NCBI GenBank assembly: GCA_023434665.1
Contig: JAEYSM010000015.1
Span: forward strand, 1-5,454
DNA: 5,454 nt
Reading direction: 5' to 3'
From: Bacteroidota bacterium
GTDB lineage: Bacteria > Bacteroidota > Bacteroidia > Bacteroidales > Lentimicrobiaceae
Program-made: the position numbers and the translations under genes
Shown: piece by piece, positions 4,937 through 5,454 of the stretch
Layout: every line of letters starts with the position of its first letter
How positions within the stretch are numbered: position 1 is the stretch's first letter
Notes under the pieces: model-generated
What the model saw: the letters and a program-made list of their open reading frames with translations, nothing else
What the model was told of the DNA's origin: nothing
Database searches by the model: none

Positions 4937-5454
4937 ATGGCAACTGTGGTTAACATTTTCTCAGGAAGGGCAACACGCTATCTGGCAGAAAAAATTGCAA
5001 CAAGTTATGGTCGTAAATTGGGCGATGTCCTGATTACAGACTTTTCGGATGGTGAATTTCAACCTTCATTTGAAGAAAATATACGCGGAAACGACCTTTT
5101 TATTGTTCAGTCAACCTTCGCACCATCAGATAACCTTTTTGAATTACTTCTGATGATAGATGCCGCCAAAAGAGCTTCTGCGCGACATATTATAGCGGTT
5201 ATTCCATATTTTGGTTTTGCACGTCAGGACCGTAAGGACAAGCCAAGAGTTTCAATTGCTGCCAAACTGGTCGCTAATCTGCTTACAGCAGCCGGAGTAC
5301 AAAGAATAATAACTATTGATCTTCATGCCGATCAGATTCAAGGCTTCTTTGATGTGCCTGTTGATCACCTCTTTGCCTCATCGATCTTTATTCCTTACAT
5401 CAAGCAATTGAATTTACCAAATCTTACGATGGCTTCTCCTGATACAGGAGGAAC
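4937..5454 (+). CDS. prs: Ribose-phosphate pyrophosphokinase (PRPP synthase), 3'-truncated by window end
   Basis: PRPP synthase converts ribose 5-phosphate and ATP to phosphoribosyl pyrophosphate and AMP, supplying purine, pyrimidine, histidine, tryptophan and NAD synthesis. The first 172 residues of a usual 310-320 are present, with no stop before the edge. Visible motifs are FSDGE (36-40), IRGNDLFIVQST (49-60), PYFGFARQDRKDKPR (90-104) with the ATP-contacting Arg96-Gln97-Asp98, the PRPP-synthase signature DLHADQIQGFFD (128-139) with the metal-binding and catalytic-region His130, and SPDTGG (167-172). The ribose-5-phosphate loop near the C-terminus is outside the window. The ATG at 4937 gives the normal N-terminus (VVNIFSGRATRYLAEKIA). 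There is no Shine-Dalgarno sequence; the leader is A-rich, as is common in Bacteroidetes. The gene has its own promoter and diverges from queA. Confidence 0.96.
   Translation, partial: MATVVNIFSGRATRYLAEKIATSYGRKLGDVLITDFSDGEFQPSFEENIRGNDLFIVQSTFAPSDNLFELLLMIDAAKRASARHIIAVIPYFGFARQDRKDKPRVSIAAKLVANLLTAAGVQRIITIDLHADQIQGFFDVPVDHLFASSIFIPYIKQLNLPNLTMASPDTGG

Overview
The window looks like ordinary chromosomal DNA from a member of the Bacteroidota, probably a Bacteroidales- or Marinilabiliales-like lineage. The evidence is the protein character (QueA, IspD and PRPP synthase all read like Bacteroidetes versions), moderate to low GC, starts with weak or no Shine-Dalgarno sequence, and promoter matches to the TTG / TAnnTTTG type used by the Bacteroidetes primary sigma factor. 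The lineage is inferred from recalled family sequences, not from a search.

Layout from left to right. Positions 1-255 are non-coding and contain degenerate 11-bp tandem units, a hairpin and other short repeats that look like a dispersed repeat or the edge of a decayed mobile element. ruvC (Holliday-junction resolvase, minus strand) follows. Diverging from it are two plus-strand membrane-protein genes in tight order: an integral membrane protein of the lysylphosphatidylglycerol-synthase transmembrane family (flippase-like) and a membrane-anchored family 2 glycosyltransferase. They face a minus-strand pair, queA then ispD, joined by a 1-nt TAATG stop/start overlap. The glycosyltransferase and ispD converge and overlap by 35 bp at their 3' ends. 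A divergent promoter region of about 180 bp then separates queA from prs (PRPP synthase), which runs off the right edge after 172 codons.

RuvC serves recombination and repair, QueA makes the queuosine precursor in tRNA, IspD acts in MEP isoprenoid synthesis, and Prs supplies PRPP for nucleotide synthesis. These are unrelated housekeeping jobs. The only pair that suggests a shared pathway is the flippase-like protein plus glycosyltransferase, which together could make and handle a glycosylated lipid or a lipid-linked sugar; the substrate cannot be read from the sequence. I see no defence system, CRISPR array, phage gene, tRNA or rRNA. The points most worth a second look are the repeat-rich left edge, the membrane pair of unknown substrate, and the unusually compact gene borders.
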